DNA of 64,000 nt from Tenacibaculum larymnensis. Lineage in GTDB: Bacteria > Bacteroidota > Bacteroidia > Flavobacteriales > Flavobacteriaceae. The stretch is from NCBI RefSeq assembly GCF_028829235.1, contig NZ_JAIWJY010000009.1, positions 97,310 to 161,309 of the forward strand, read 5' to 3'. The notes beneath the pieces were generated by a model, which was not told the DNA's origin, did no database searches, and saw nothing but the letters and a program-made list of their open reading frames with translations. Numbering within the stretch: the stretch's first letter is position 1; each line of letters starts with the position of its first letter. The position numbers were made by a program, and so were the translations under genes. This document shows, in pieces, positions 27,050 through 35,095 of the stretch.

Positions 27050-27445
27050 TTAACGTTTTTGACGACGAGGCAAAACATCTGGATTTTTTATCGGGTCGAC
27101 ATCTTCTCCTTTTAAAGACTTATCAATATCCTCAATATAATCCAAACTATCATCTCCAAAGAACAACAATTCTGGCATTCTTCGTAATTGATTTTTTGTT
27201 CGCTGTGCTAATTCATGACGAATTAAAGGTGTATTAGATTTTACTCCTTCAATAATTTCGTCTCTTTTTTCTGAAGGGAAAACACTTAAGTATACTTTTG
27301 CTACTCCCAAATCTGCAGTAACCGAAACTTTAGAAACCGATATAATCACTCCCTTCATTCCATCTTGAGCAGCACGCTGTAAAACGTCTACTAAATCCTG
27401 TTGCAACACTCCTGCTATTTTTCGCTGTCTATTTGTTTCTTCCAT
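27050..27445 (-). CDS. rbfA: Ribosome-binding factor A
   Basis: A 131-residue KH-type protein needed for late 30S maturation and 16S 5' end processing. Recognisable parts are RQRKIAGVLQQDLVDVLQ, GVIISVSKVSVTADLGVAKVYLSVFP, and RHELAQRTKNQLRRMPELLFFGDDSLDY, the conserved C-terminal half. It probably forms a transcript with the downstream permease gene, an arrangement common in this phylum. Confidence 0.93.
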   Translation of the reverse strand: MEETNRQRKIAGVLQQDLVDVLQRAAQDGMKGVIISVSKVSVTADLGVAKVYLSVFPSEKRDEIIEGVKSNTPLIRHELAQRTKNQLRRMPELLFFGDDSLDYIEDIDKSLKGEDVDPIKNPDVLPRRQKR

Positions 27446-27466
27446 GTTGCAAATTTAAGCATAAAA

Positions 27467-27664
27467 TTACGGAGTGTAAATTTTATTTTTTATGGCATAC
27501 ATAACTAAGCCTACTCTATTTCTTACATTTAACTTTGTAAATAAACTATCTCGATAACCGTCAATTGTTTTTGGACTTAAAAACATTTTTTCAGCTATTT
27601 CTTTATACGTCAATTCCGAGCATGCAAGCTTCATAAAAGTTATTTCATTGTCTTTAAAAGGCAA
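27467..27664 (-). CDS. LuxR-type HTH output domain of a split response regulator
   Basis: This open frame encodes 65 residues that are a complete LuxR/GerE DNA-binding domain: LACSELTYKEIAEKMFLSPKTIDGYRD and FTKLNVRNRVGLVMYAIKNK. It has no ATG; the only start is a TTG at 27664 inside the coding sequence of the preceding receiver domain. The HTH lies in the +1 frame relative to the receiver gene, and joining the two frames at CCTTTTAAAG would give one response regulator of about 213 residues, the usual NarL/FixJ length. It is therefore most likely the second half of one gene that is either frameshifted or broken. See the receiver entry and the finding. Confidence 0.8.
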   Translation of the reverse strand: MPFKDNEITFMKLACSELTYKEIAEKMFLSPKTIDGYRDSLFTKLNVRNRVGLVMYAIKNKIYTP

Positions 27665-28112
27665 AGTTATTTCTTGAATTTTTCCCTGAAACGGAATCTA
27701 ACAATAGCGTGGTAACATTTTTGGTGTGATAAAATCCGTTATCCATCATTTCTAACAACGCTTTCTCTAGGATTTCTTTTTTGGTATCTTTTAACAAGTA
27801 CCCTACAGCACCAGCTTTTAACATTTTTAAAATAGTACCATCAGCATCTTCTACAGACAATGCCATAACATGTACTTGTGGGTAGTTATTCACTATCCAC
27901 TCTGTAGTTTCAATACCGTTCATCACTGGCATATTTACATCTACTAAAACTAAATCTGGTATGTTTTTAGGCGATGCCAAAAACTTTTCTTCGACTTCTT
28001 TACCATTTTTGCAAGTGTAAAGCACCTTAAATTTATCAAAAGTGTTTACCATACCTTCGATAGCTTGTGACAATAACGTATGATCATCTACAACAACAAC
28101 TGAGTATTTCAT
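27654..28112 (-). CDS. Receiver domain of a NarL/FixJ-type response regulator, ending at a frameshift
   Basis: 152 residues with a full receiver domain: VVVVDDHTLLSQAI (acidic pocket at residues 9-10), phosphoacceptor D58 in LVLVDVNMPVMNGIE, the switch Ser in MALSVED, and K in YLLKDTKKE. The frame then runs through the linker (SGKNSRNNFAF) and meets TAA directly after TTT. The sequence at that point is GCC-TTT-TAA-AG; skipping one T would continue into KDNEITFMKLACSELTYKEIAE, the HTH domain. The stop at 27654 overlaps the HTH frame. The gene follows its sensor kinase by 53 bases and is the last of a four-gene sensory operon. Confidence 0.88.
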   Translation of the reverse strand: MKYSVVVVDDHTLLSQAIEGMVNTFDKFKVLYTCKNGKEVEEKFLASPKNIPDLVLVDVNMPVMNGIETTEWIVNNYPQVHVMALSVEDADGTILKMLKAGAVGYLLKDTKKEILEKALLEMMDNGFYHTKNVTTLLLDSVSGKNSRNNFAF

Positions 28113-28165
28113 AATTTTGTGGGTTATATTGGTTATTAGTTGTTGGGGAAATACACTAAGGTTCT

Positions 28166-28915
28166 TTAAATATAGTAATTTATTATTAAACTTGTGCCTT
28201 TTTGGGGCTCTGACATAAACTTAGTCTCTGCGTTAATTAGCTTGGCTCTGGCTTTTATGTTTTGTAATCCTAAACCTTTTAACCTCACTCTTTCCATGTC
28301 AAAACCTACCCCATTATCTTGAGCTTTTACCTCTATTGATTCTTCTTTATAAGTTAAAAAAACTTCCAGTTTAGATGCTTTAGAGTGCTTTATCGTGTTA
28401 GAAAAAAACTCTTGAAGAATTCTAAAAATAATTATTCCATGTTTTTGATTTATCTCTTGTTCTTCTCCTGTAATTGTTAATCTAGCATCAATATAGTTTA
28501 ACCTATTAAATCGCTCTACTTCTAAATTTAATGCATCTTTTAATTTTATATTATTAATAAAATCTGGATTAATTATTTTTGACAACGCTCTTACTTCCGT
28601 TAAGCTTTTTGCTATAATTTCAGAAATTTCTTCCATACTTTCAGGAGAAGCATGCTGTAACTGTATTTTAGCTAAAGTTAGGAGTTGCCCTATATTATCA
28701 TGCAACTCCCAACTAATATTTCTTAAAGTCTCTTCTCTTATTTCTATTTGAGTCTCAGCAATTTCTCTTTCGTATCGTTTTTTATTTTTATCTCGTTCTT
28801 GTAGCAACTTGTTTTTTCTATTTTGGAAAACCGTAAACAATGTCACTAAAAAAACAATTATTATTATTATTACAATTGTTGTAACTATTAATATCCTACC
28901 TTCCTGCTGCTCCAT
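28166..28915 (-). CDS. Membrane sensor histidine kinase (NarL partner type)
   Basis: A 249-residue kinase with a single TM helix (about residues 8-30, rich in Ile) and a basic juxtamembrane coiled segment. The HisKA_3 phosphoacceptor is His72 in LRNISWELHDNIGQ. The ATPase domain has the N box EFFSNTIKHSKA, the G1 box DNGVGFDM and the G2-like GLGLQNIKARA. There is no recognisable sensor domain, so signal input may come from the 7-TM protein encoded upstream, whose gene overlaps this one by 28 bases. The cognate regulator is the LuxR-type protein directly downstream. Confidence 0.92.
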   Translation of the reverse strand: MEQQEGRILIVTTIVIIIIIVFLVTLFTVFQNRKNKLLQERDKNKKRYEREIAETQIEIREETLRNISWELHDNIGQLLTLAKIQLQHASPESMEEISEIIAKSLTEVRALSKIINPDFINNIKLKDALNLEVERFNRLNYIDARLTITGEEQEINQKHGIIIFRILQEFFSNTIKHSKASKLEVFLTYKEESIEVKAQDNGVGFDMERVRLKGLGLQNIKARAKLINAETKFMSEPQKGTSLIINYYI

Positions 28916-29499
28916 ATTAAACCAAAAGATATAATAATATTCATTAAAACAATTAACGCATGTAAGATAGGTACTAGATCTCTATTTTTCATATAACTCC
29001 AAAAGCTAAAAAATGGAATGGCTGGTAAATGAAAAACAAGAAATCCTACTGAAACCCAAAATGGTAACAGCTTTTTATAATTTACAATCTCATTTGATAA
29101 TAATAACTCCCTTAAGTACAAAAAAATCAAACCTCCTATACACAGAGATCCTAACATAGCAGTATAATGCATATAATTTTTATCAAAAAAAGTCAATCCC
29201 CATAGAATTACAAGTAATACTAGTAATACATAGACAATTTTCAAATATTTTTTTTCTTTTAAAACGCTCCTAAATAGAATAAATACTGTAAAGTAAGAAA
29301 AGATAGCATAATAATGGTAAAGCCTAAAATTTGCTCCTCTAATACTACTCAAATACGTCCCTATTAATTCAACAACAAAAGTAATAACTAGATATAATGT
29401 TAATACCTTTATAAAAAATGTTCTTTTTTTCAATAAAAGAATACTGCTTAATAAAGCTGCTAATAATTGTGAATATAAAGGTGCGTCAAATAGATGCAT
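28888..29499 (-). CDS. Seven-TM membrane protein of the sensory operon
   Basis: A 203-residue, very hydrophobic protein with about seven predicted TM helices and no soluble domain. Helix starts are near residues 8, 32, 67, 88, 112, 144 and 180. I do not recognise a family or a catalytic motif. Its 3' end overlaps the histidine kinase start by 28 bases, so the two are translationally coupled, and it may be the membrane sensor or a regulator of the kinase. This is inferred from context only. Confidence 0.7.
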   Translation of the reverse strand: MHLFDAPLYSQLLAALLSSILLLKKRTFFIKVLTLYLVITFVVELIGTYLSSIRGANFRLYHYYAIFSYFTVFILFRSVLKEKKYLKIVYVLLVLLVILWGLTFFDKNYMHYTAMLGSLCIGGLIFLYLRELLLSNEIVNYKKLLPFWVSVGFLVFHLPAIPFFSFWSYMKNRDLVPILHALIVLMNIIISFGLIWSSRKVGY

Positions 29500-29513
29500 A
29501 AAATAATTATTTA

Positions 29514-30212
29514 TTAATTGGCGTAAGGTGGTTCTAAATGCCCATAATTACCTGCCCCACTTAACAACTCATCATCTTGAGGTGAAGCAAACATAAACCC
29601 AGCTTTATTTTCTCTCACTGTTTTTACTCTATAGTTATAATCATCTCTCTTCCCTTTTTCAAACTCTTCTCTAGTATTATATATCCATTTATATCCATGC
29701 TTTGCCAGCATTTCTTTAAACGTTACTAATTTTCCTTGTTTTGCGGATTGCACAGGGTCAAAAGCTATTTGCTTTCCATCAATTGTAGTCGTAGGAATAT
29801 AAATTAGACTACTATAGTTTTTACCAGTATCCTTATGATTTTCTTTAGCTGTAGATATAAAGCTGATTCCTGTTATTTTAATTTTTGCCTTTTTACTTAG
29901 GTTTTCTACGTGCCCCAAATACTTTTTAAATTGCACAAAGTCAAATGTGTTAGCACGTGTATCTTCATATCCTAAAGCTTCTTCTAGTGGCGCAATTCTT
30001 GTTCTATCATAACTCGATAGCATTTGAATAACTTCCTTATAGTTTAGCATTTCTTTTGTTCTTCCTTCATCAGAGTAACAAAAAGTACCTTCTGGCACTT
30101 GAGACTGCCAATCGTCACAATCACATTTATTGCCATTTATCTTATCACATGAAATAGCAAAACTCATTACAAGAGTTAACAATAATAATTTAAGTTGGTT
30201 AGTGTTTTTCAT
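29514..30212 (-). CDS. Lipoprotein at the head of the sensory operon
   Basis: A 232-residue lipoprotein: a hydrophobic stretch to LVMSFAISC, with lipidation at Cys22, followed by a short Cys-rich segment (NKCDCDDW). The mature part contains no domain I can name. It is mixed alpha/beta in character with many Lys and Asp. It is the first gene of the operon, 14 bases before the 7-TM protein gene. It could sense an envelope signal or act in a dedicated envelope function regulated by the system; neither is shown. Confidence 0.75.
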   Translation of the reverse strand: MKNTNQLKLLLLTLVMSFAISCDKINGNKCDCDDWQSQVPEGTFCYSDEGRTKEMLNYKEVIQMLSSYDRTRIAPLEEALGYEDTRANTFDFVQFKKYLGHVENLSKKAKIKITGISFISTAKENHKDTGKNYSSLIYIPTTTIDGKQIAFDPVQSAKQGKLVTFKEMLAKHGYKWIYNTREEFEKGKRDDYNYRVKTVRENKAGFMFASPQDDELLSGAGNYGHLEPPYAN

Positions 30213-30806
30213 AATAAAATTGATTTTTTGATTTTCTAAATATAACGGCTTATTTCTTAATAAAAAAAACGGAATTACTCAGAAACCCTTTAAAACCTGA
30301 GTTATCAAATGGTTACTTAACCTTCCACAACCCACAAACAGGAAAAACCCCTAAACCATACAAATGTTTTAACTCTTGTTTTTTCATGGCATATACTCTT
30401 GTTTTTTTCTTGTAAAAAAAGTTAAACATCCTTTCTACACTAATTTTACTACAGAAAAAGATTTTTTCCTTGGAATATTAAAAAGTGTTCTTAAAACCTT
30501 TACTCGTAATTTTCAAAAACACATAAACAATCTGTAATAAAAATTATAGAGAAGTGATTTTCATTAAATTTTTCATAGCATTTCAAGTCTATTAATAATA
30601 ACTATACAAAACAAAAACTTTTATTTCCTAAAATATATAGGAGAAAAATCTCTTTTAAAACCTAGGGCTATCACAACACTTTTACAGTTCTACTCCTCGA
30701 AACTCTACTCTAAATTTCATTCAACTTTGCCTTCAGTTATTTCGAAATACTAGGCGAACACCGAAAAGCCTAATTATAAACAGAGTAGGTACACAAAATA
30801 AAAAAT
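30213..30806. other. Long divergent intergenic region
   Basis: 594 bases between the minus-strand sensory operon and the plus-strand DUF2589-like operon. It must hold both promoters. I see no gene and no exact TAnnTTTG; CAACTTTG at 30722-30729, one mismatch from the -7 consensus, lies 77 bases before the ATG at 30807. TTAAAACCT recurs three times (near 30289, 30495 and 30655). The region is long for this genome and may carry operators. Confidence 0.6.
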
Positions 30807-31400
30807 ATGCCAAATTTAGTTCCAGAATTAAACAGTTTAGACTTCAACGTATATGTTGGAGGTCCTTTACAGGCTGCAATACAAGCACAAACAGCAGCTT
30901 CTATGGCCACTGTAAATTTTATTAAAGAAGTAGGTTTTGAAAAAGACAATAACCCTGCTAATCCAGATTCATTACGTTATGTTGATTTTCAATATGAAAA
31001 ATCAGTACCTAACCCTGATTACGATCCAAATGAAGCCATTGGTCCTGAAAATCAAAAATTCTTAAAAAGTGAAATTGAAATCAAAGTACCATTTTTAACA
31101 ATGCTTACCATTCCATCAATTCGTGTTGATGAAGTAAACATTGATTTTAATGCGCGCTTGAGTTCTACTGAAACAAGAAACGTATCGTCTGAGTTTGCAG
31201 CTAGTGCAGAACTAGGAATCAATTACAAAATTGTAAACTTTAAAGCTTCTGCATCTTACAAAAGAAACACATCTCAAGGCGTTAAGGTTGATAAAACATA
31301 TAATCTTGGGGTAAAAGTTCGTGCCGTAAACGACGAATTACCTGAAGGGTTAAGTAGAATTTTAAATATGCTAGAGGACAGTATTGCTGCTGTAGCTTAA
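30807..31400 (+). CDS. DUF2589-like protein
   Basis: A 197-residue soluble protein without signal peptide or TM helix. The N-terminal part has VGGPLQAAIQAQTAASMATVNFIKEVGF, and the middle has KVPFLTMLTIPSIRVDEVNIDFNARLSS. Both blocks match my memory of the DUF2589 family (Pfam PF11655), which has no known function. The C-terminal part is beta-rich and repetitive in tone (FKASASYKRN, YNLGVKVRAVNDELPEGLSRILN). It is the first gene of a three-gene set; a strong terminator follows at once, so this product is probably made in excess over the other two, as expected for a structural or major subunit. The function is unknown. Confidence 0.75.
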   Translation: MPNLVPELNSLDFNVYVGGPLQAAIQAQTAASMATVNFIKEVGFEKDNNPANPDSLRYVDFQYEKSVPNPDYDPNEAIGPENQKFLKSEIEIKVPFLTMLTIPSIRVDEVNIDFNARLSSTETRNVSSEFAASAELGINYKIVNFKASASYKRNTSQGVKVDKTYNLGVKVRAVNDELPEGLSRILNMLEDSIAAVA

Positions 31401-31410
31401 CATTGATAAC

Positions 31411-31450
31411 GAGGTTGTACCGTACCAAACCGTACAACCTCTTTTTAAAA
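31411..31450 (+). terminator. Strong hairpin with T run between the first two genes of the DUF2589 operon
   Basis: The perfect 11-bp stem GAGGTTGTACG/CGTACAACCTC (31411-31421 with 31431-31441) with a 9-base loop runs into TTTTT. It starts 10 bases after the first stop codon and ends just before the second gene. It either ends most transcripts or works as an attenuator that sets the gene dosage. Confidence 0.85.
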
Positions 31451-31459
31451 ATTTTTATT

Positions 31460-32131
31460 ATGGTAAATTTAAATGAATATTTAGGGGGAATCGCTACCAG
31501 CATTGCAGAAGCACGTTTAATGTCTGATTTAAAATCTTTAGAGATTGCTGAGAAGTTTTCACGTCATGAACTCTTGAAACATTTTTCTATTCCTCGTTTT
31601 AAAGCACAAAATATTGAACTCACCATTCCTGTAGCAATTGGAGAATTAGAAGAGGCTTATGAAGCCGATTACGAACCTATTGATAATATTGCTTTCAATT
31701 CACAAACCTATACAATTTTAAAAGATGCTTCAAAAATTACTTCTTTTGACAGAAAAACGTCTACTATACTTCGTTCAGTAATAGCACAAAGAACAGATGA
31801 ACTTGAAAAAAATATAAAAGCAACTGGTGAAATCGATCCTGTATTATCAAGATTTTCACAACAATTATCTGAAGAGTTTATCTCTATTTATAATGAAAAA
31901 GTTAGTTACGATGTATTGGTTAAAAAACTTAATTCAGAATTAAGACCATCTATTAAAAGTAGACAAATAACACAAAAAAACACGAAAGTTATTGTAGAAG
32001 CTCATAAACTAAACGAAATCAAACCTGAAAATATAGTTCAGATTAAAATGACTTTAAATGAAGAAGGTATGGAGTGGTATACTTCAGAGAATGAAGATGG
32101 TGTAAGAGAAACCAAACTATTACCAGAATAG
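31460..32131 (+). CDS. Hypothetical protein, second gene of the DUF2589 operon
   Basis: A 223-residue soluble protein, no signal peptide. I chose the ATG at 31460, which gives MVNLNEYLGGIATSIAEARL; an in-frame ATG 57 bases upstream lies inside the terminator. The N-terminal 70 residues (IAEARLMSDLKSLEIAEKFSRHELLKHF, then IPRFKAQNIELTIPVAIGEL) recall the partner proteins seen beside DUF2589 genes, with a helix followed by a beta segment on 'P' side-by-side blocks. The rest is helical and charged (AQRTDELEKNIKATGE). I cannot name a family. It is 3 bases from the next gene, so those two are translated together. Confidence 0.75.
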   Translation: MVNLNEYLGGIATSIAEARLMSDLKSLEIAEKFSRHELLKHFSIPRFKAQNIELTIPVAIGELEEAYEADYEPIDNIAFNSQTYTILKDASKITSFDRKTSTILRSVIAQRTDELEKNIKATGEIDPVLSRFSQQLSEEFISIYNEKVSYDVLVKKLNSELRPSIKSRQITQKNTKVIVEAHKLNEIKPENIVQIKMTLNEEGMEWYTSENEDGVRETKLLPE

Positions 32132-32133
32132 TT

Positions 32134-32676
32134 ATGAGAAAATCAATTACAAAAATAACCAATCAACTCAAAACTCAATTGAATGAAATACATGAATTAG
32201 TAAATCAAATTGAGAAAAAAAATACGCAAAGCACTAAAAATATTCGCGATTGGTTGTTAGCTACAGAAGAAGTATTAAAAGCACTTAACTTACCAGAATC
32301 TTCAAAATTTGCAGTTAAAAGAGCCATGTTAAGTTCATTTATCCCTGATAGTAGAAATAAGAAAAAAGAAACTCTACAATTAGGAGCATCAACATTAACA
32401 GAAGCTCAACAAGACTTATGGGAAGTATACACTCCCTATGCTACCATTTTAGATAATTCAACAACTTTGATAGAGCAACTTTTAGCAGTAATTTACCAAA
32501 CCAAGCAGTTTAAATACGACACAAATGAAGATTTTACACAATTCCTAGAACAAGTTTGGAGCTTTTGTTGCAATCATGAACAACTTAAAGGAATTAGCTC
32601 ACAAATACTTTCAATGATAAACCAATCAGACGTACTTATTATTATGGCTGAAAAAATAGCAATAGAAAGTTTATAG
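32134..32676 (+). CDS. Hypothetical helical protein, third gene of the DUF2589 operon
   Basis: A 180-residue, mostly helical protein. The N-terminus (ITKITNQLKTQLNEIHELVNQIEKK) is a likely amphipathic or coiled-coil helix; the middle has DWLLATEEVLKALNLPESSKFAVKRAML. No signal peptide, TM helix or known motif is visible. It starts 3 bases after the previous stop codon. No T-rich hairpin was seen after it, and the epimerase gene follows by 30 bases, so read-through into that gene is possible. The function is unknown. Confidence 0.75.
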   Translation: MRKSITKITNQLKTQLNEIHELVNQIEKKNTQSTKNIRDWLLATEEVLKALNLPESSKFAVKRAMLSSFIPDSRNKKKETLQLGASTLTEAQQDLWEVYTPYATILDNSTTLIEQLLAVIYQTKQFKYDTNEDFTQFLEQVWSFCCNHEQLKGISSQILSMINQSDVLIIMAEKIAIESL

Positions 32677-32706
32677 ATAGTTCGCTATATTTTTTACTTT
32701 TACGTT

Positions 32707-33111
32707 ATGAACAAAATTGAACATATTGGTATAGCCGTTAAAGATTTAGAAAAATCTAACTCATTATTTGCTTCTCTTTTTGGAGAATCTCATTATAAAA
32801 TTGAAGAAGTTGCTAGTGAAGGTGTAAAAACTTCATTTTTTAAATCTGGCCCTAATAAAATTGAATTATTAGAAGCTACAAAGCCCGAGAGTCCTATAGC
32901 AAAGTTTATAGAAAAAAAAGGAGAAGGAATTCATCACATTGCTTTTGCAGTTGATAACATAAAAGAAGAAATTAAACGTTTACAAGGTGAAGGTTTTACT
33001 GTTTTGAATGAAACTCCTAAAAAAGGAGCCGATAATAAACTAGTAGCTTTTTTGCATCCTAAAACTACCAATGGTGTACTTATTGAGTTATGCCAAGAGA
33101 TAAAAGAATAG
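32707..33111 (+). CDS. mce: Methylmalonyl-CoA epimerase
   Basis: A 134-residue vicinal-oxygen-chelate fold protein. The N-terminus MNKIEHIGIAVKDLEKSNSLF has the first metal His (IEHIGIAV), and GIHHIAFAVDNI supplies the second half-site; the C-terminal acidic ligand is in GVLIELCQE. It converts (S)- to (R)-methylmalonyl-CoA in the propionate pathway. Family length is normal. It lies 30 bases after the DUF2589 operon, but its function is housekeeping and it probably has its own promoter. Confidence 0.92.
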   Translation: MNKIEHIGIAVKDLEKSNSLFASLFGESHYKIEEVASEGVKTSFFKSGPNKIELLEATKPESPIAKFIEKKGEGIHHIAFAVDNIKEEIKRLQGEGFTVLNETPKKGADNKLVAFLHPKTTNGVLIELCQEIKE

Positions 33112-33169
33112 GAACAGTTTAAAAATTAAATATTTGTATCTTGCAACGCCTTAAAATCAGTATTTACTA

Positions 33170-34048
33170 ATGACAACCTCTTTTGATTCTTTTCAAAAAC
33201 GCCGATTACAATCTTCATACATATCAGTAGTAGTAAGTATTGCTTTAGTACTTTTTATGATTGGTGTTTTAGGTTTAGTTCTTTTAAAATCAACAAAAGT
33301 TGCGAATCACTTTAAGGAAAAAGTAGTTATGACGCTTTTCTTAAAAGATGAAGTAGCTGATAAAAACATTAAAAGTCTTAAGGAATCAATTAAAAAAGAG
33401 ACGTTTGTTAACAAGGTTGTTTATATTTCTAAAGAAGACGCTGCCAAAGAATATAAAAAAGATTTAGGTGAAGATTTTTTACAGTTTTTGGGAGATAATC
33501 CCTTAAAAAATGGAATTGACATTTATCTAAAAGCAGATTTTGTGACTCCTGAAAAAATGAGTGAACTTGAAAAGTCTTTTGATAAAAACAAGTTTGTTGC
33601 TGAAGTAAGCTATGATAAACCATTAGTACAATTACTTACCAAAAACATCCAACGTATTAGTTTTTGGTTATTAGTGTTAAGTGGTTTTTTCGGATTAGTT
33701 GCTATTATTTTAATAAACAGCTCTATCCGATTGTCAATTTACTCAAAACGATTCAACATAAAAACCATGCAAATGGTTGGTGCTACTAAGAGCTTTATCC
33801 GTAGACCTTTTATTTGGCAAAGCATTAAACTAGGATTATTAGGTGCTTTTATAGCAATAAGTGGATTGGGTATTTTAATTTATTATGTAGATAAATACAT
33901 CCCTACATTAGAACTACTTACAGACTATGTTGCTTTAGGTTATGTAGCTGGAGGAGTTATACTTGTTGCTTTTTTTATTACATGGATTAGCACTTTCTTT
34001 GCTACACAACGATTCTTAAATTTACAAACCAACGATTTGTACTACTAA
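33170..34048 (+). CDS. ftsX: Cell division ABC permease FtsX
   Basis: A 292-residue FtsX: a TM helix near residues 20-45, a periplasmic (extracellular) loop of about 110 residues with the YISKEDAAKEYKKDLGEDFLQFLGDNPLKNG block typical of FtsX, and three more TM helices. The coupling region has MVGATKSFIRRPFIWQS. With FtsE it controls peptidoglycan hydrolases at the septum. FtsE is not in this window. The gene heads a four-gene operon with 7, 2 and 0 base gaps to the next genes. Confidence 0.93.
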   Translation: MTTSFDSFQKRRLQSSYISVVVSIALVLFMIGVLGLVLLKSTKVANHFKEKVVMTLFLKDEVADKNIKSLKESIKKETFVNKVVYISKEDAAKEYKKDLGEDFLQFLGDNPLKNGIDIYLKADFVTPEKMSELEKSFDKNKFVAEVSYDKPLVQLLTKNIQRISFWLLVLSGFFGLVAIILINSSIRLSIYSKRFNIKTMQMVGATKSFIRRPFIWQSIKLGLLGAFIAISGLGILIYYVDKYIPTLELLTDYVALGYVAGGVILVAFFITWISTFFATQRFLNLQTNDLYY

Positions 34049-34055
34049 AATATTT

Positions 34056-34298
34056 ATGAAAAAAGACAATTCACCAAAACAAGAATTTCTATTCGGTAAA
34101 CGAAACTATATTATTATGCTTATTGGTATTGCTGTAATTGCCTTAGGGTTTATTTTAATGGCAGGCGGTGGTAGTGATGATCCTAATGTATTTAATCCAG
34201 AAATATATAGTTGGCGTAGAATTCGTTTAGCTCCTACCTTAGTAATTATCGGATTGGGTATAGAAATTTATGCTATTTTTGCCAATCCTAAAAAATAA
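34056..34298 (+). CDS. DUF3098 small membrane protein
   Basis: An 80-residue protein with two TM helices (about residues 17-37 and 58-75). The segment FLFGKRNYIIMLIGIAVIALGFILMAGGGSDDPNVFNPEIYS, in parts, is the hallmark of the family, as is WRRIRLAPTLVIIGLGIEIY. It is always found between ftsX and uppP in Flavobacteriia as far as I know. The function is unknown. Confidence 0.88.
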   Translation: MKKDNSPKQEFLFGKRNYIIMLIGIAVIALGFILMAGGGSDDPNVFNPEIYSWRRIRLAPTLVIIGLGIEIYAIFANPKK

Positions 34299-34300
34299 GC

Positions 34301-35095
34301 ATGGATTTATTAGAAGCAATTATCCTTGGAATTATCCAGGGTCTTACTGAATTTTTACCCGTTTCCTCTAGTGGTCATTTAGAATTAGCAAAAGCTTTAT
34401 TTGGAGATACTTCTGTACCTCAAGAAAGCCTAACATTTACTGTGGTTTTACATGCTGCAACAGCATTAAGTACTATTGTAGTATTTAGAAAAGAAATTGC
34501 TGAGATTTTTAGAGGTTTATTTCAGTTTAAATGGAATGAGGAAATGCAATTTTCTGTAAAAATTGTTCTTTCTATGATTCCTGCTGTAGTAATTGGGTTA
34601 GCCTTTGAAAAAGAATTGGAAAGCTTTTTTGGAGGAAAAGTTTTATTAGTAGGTTTTATGCTTTTAATAACTGCTGTACTACTTTTATTAGCTGACAAAG
34701 CTAAGAACACTAACAAAAGTGTTTCTTTTAAAAGTTCAGTAATTATAGGTATATCACAAGCTATTGCCATGTTACCTGGAATTTCACGTTCGGGAGCTAC
34801 TATTTCAACATCTGTTTTATTAGGTGTAGACCGAACCAAAGCAGCTCGTTTTTCTTTTTTAATGGTTGTACCTTTAATTTTAGGAAAAGTTGCTAAAGAT
34901 ATTTTAAGTGGAGAAATTAATTTTCAGAGCTCGGAAATTGTTCCTTTATCTGCTGGATTTATTGCAGCTTTTATCTCGGGATTATTAGCATGTACTTGGA
35001 TGATTGCCCTAGTTAAAAAGAGTAAATTATCATATTTCTCATTATACTGTGCTATTGTAGGTTTAATTGCCATTGGCTATTCTTTATTTTTCTAG
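34301..35095 (+). CDS. uppP: Undecaprenyl-diphosphatase
   Basis: A 264-residue polytopic enzyme that recycles undecaprenyl diphosphate to the monophosphate carrier for peptidoglycan synthesis. The two active-site motifs are present: PVSSSGHLEL near residue 22 and PGISRSGATIST near residue 158, with QGLTEFLP just before the first. There are about eight TM helices. It follows the DUF3098 gene by 2 bases, and its TAG abuts the ATG of truB. Confidence 0.96.
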   Translation: MDLLEAIILGIIQGLTEFLPVSSSGHLELAKALFGDTSVPQESLTFTVVLHAATALSTIVVFRKEIAEIFRGLFQFKWNEEMQFSVKIVLSMIPAVVIGLAFEKELESFFGGKVLLVGFMLLITAVLLLLADKAKNTNKSVSFKSSVIIGISQAIAMLPGISRSGATISTSVLLGVDRTKAARFSFLMVVPLILGKVAKDILSGEINFQSSEIVPLSAGFIAAFISGLLACTWMIALVKKSKLSYFSLYCAIVGLIAIGYSLFF

